Source: Orthonyx spaldingii (Eukaryota > Chordata > Aves > Passeriformes > Orthonychidae). Taken from it: a DNA stretch of 64,000 bases. The stretch is taken from NCBI GenBank assembly GCA_013397795.1, contig VZTJ01000756.1, positions 62,001 through 126,000 on the forward strand, read 5' to 3'. Positions 63,501-64,000 of this stretch are shown here, piece by piece. The notes below the pieces were generated by a model. That model did not search any database and was not told the origin of the DNA. It was given only the letters and a program-made list of their open reading frames with translations. The position numbers were made by a program, and so were the translations under genes. Each line of letters opens with the position of its first letter. The first letter of the stretch is position 1.

Positions 63501-64000
63501 ACTACCAGTCCATAACAAGAGCAACTTCAGTTATCCCTTATCACCTGGTTTTTATCAAAAAAACAGGCTTTGTGGTGTAGCCATAAGAGTTACCATTTTA
63601 ATGCACTGAAAATAAATGAGCCATACGGACTGGACGGTGGAGCAGAGATTGCACCTCCTTGTTCTGTGTTGTGCTGCATTTACAAATACATACCATATAC
63701 TCACTGCTCATGCCATGCCAGATAAAAATGAATAGCGATCATGTACCAAGACAACAGTTTAGAGGACATCAGAACCTCCAGCATGACTTGTCAGAAGAAC
63801 AGCAATGTTTTTTAAAGTGAGTTCATTACTATTCACACACTGTGCCCTTTCAAGGTATTAGCCATCACTCTAGGTGTTCTTTTTGGTAAGACTGGACTAT
63901 TGCTGACAGCTGAGATATTTAACATCAACTATTTCGGGATTATAATGCCTGTATACGGGGATTTAATGCAATCTTGGCATCAATGTAGGTATGGCAACAC

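Larger units (their letters stand above)
48142..64000. other. Long gene-free AT-rich stretch to the window end
   Basis: No retroelement, RNA gene or conserved protein is recognised in these 16 kb. Frames reach 157 codons (51978-52451) and 130 codons (55178-55570) but show no domains. Segments at 50860-51160, 54770-54900, 55735-55850 and 62040-62340 have the motif-dense look of conserved non-coding elements (TTTGTTTATTGTTCATTG, CCTTTTGTTTTGCATC, GCTAATTAGACATT-like words), unproven. Short features: a 17-base T run at 48700-48716, a CTG-repeat hairpin at 60520-60552 and a 16-bp palindrome at 62884-62899. Confidence 0.5.

Noticed and set aside
1..64000. CRISPR arrays, operons, riboswitches, bacterial mobile elements
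   Set aside because: The window is vertebrate DNA. No spaced direct-repeat array, ribosome-binding sites with tandem genes or prokaryotic RNA motifs were seen.

Overview
The window looks like AT-rich, gene-poor nuclear DNA from a bird, most likely a passerine. The main evidence is the repeat content. There are four CR1 LINE fragments (7.8-8.7, 11.7, 29.7-29.9 and 42.9-44.1 kb). There is one SINE with a tRNA-Ile-like head joined to a CR1-like 3' tail (28.03-28.17 kb), the architecture of TguSINE1 described from zebra finch. There are also several avian-type endogenous retrovirus LTRs. Mammalian Alu/L1 and bacterial gene organisation are absent. A single N at 30292 shows the source is an assembled draft.

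Layout. 0-7.7 kb is unannotated AT-rich DNA with one TG/TA microsatellite and a doubtful LTR-like patch near 2.1 kb. 7.8-8.7 kb is a reverse-oriented CR1. 9.1-10.6 kb is a GC-richer stretch with a good splice-site-bounded exon candidate. 15.5-16.55 kb is an apparently solo LTR of the avian ERVL-like type. 21.2-21.5 kb is a 5' LTR fragment of a second family. 25.3 kb has a second exon candidate beginning with a signal-peptide-like ORF. 28.0-30.4 kb is a compact repeat cluster: SINE, 10-bp and 5-bp tandem arrays, CR1 3' end, GC-rich unknown segment and a 31-bp tandem duplication. 35.0-36.0 kb contains two LTR-like segments in opposite orientation. 42.85-44.06 kb is a 5'-truncated CR1 whose reverse transcriptase active site is broken. 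47.41-48.14 kb is the best-defined element: a 729-bp CpG-rich solo LTR with perfect 6-bp target-site duplications. The remaining intervals hold no gene that I can support.

No protein-coding gene is confidently recognised, and the long open frames read as chance frames or repeat-derived. The window may be an intergenic desert or part of a very long intron. No coordinated multi-gene system was found. The points most worth following are the fresh-looking solo LTR with a hairpin and open frame at its 5' edge, the exon candidates at 9.7, 25.3 and 45.2-45.5 kb, the oppositely oriented LTR pair, and a perfect 30-bp palindrome at 37252-37281.
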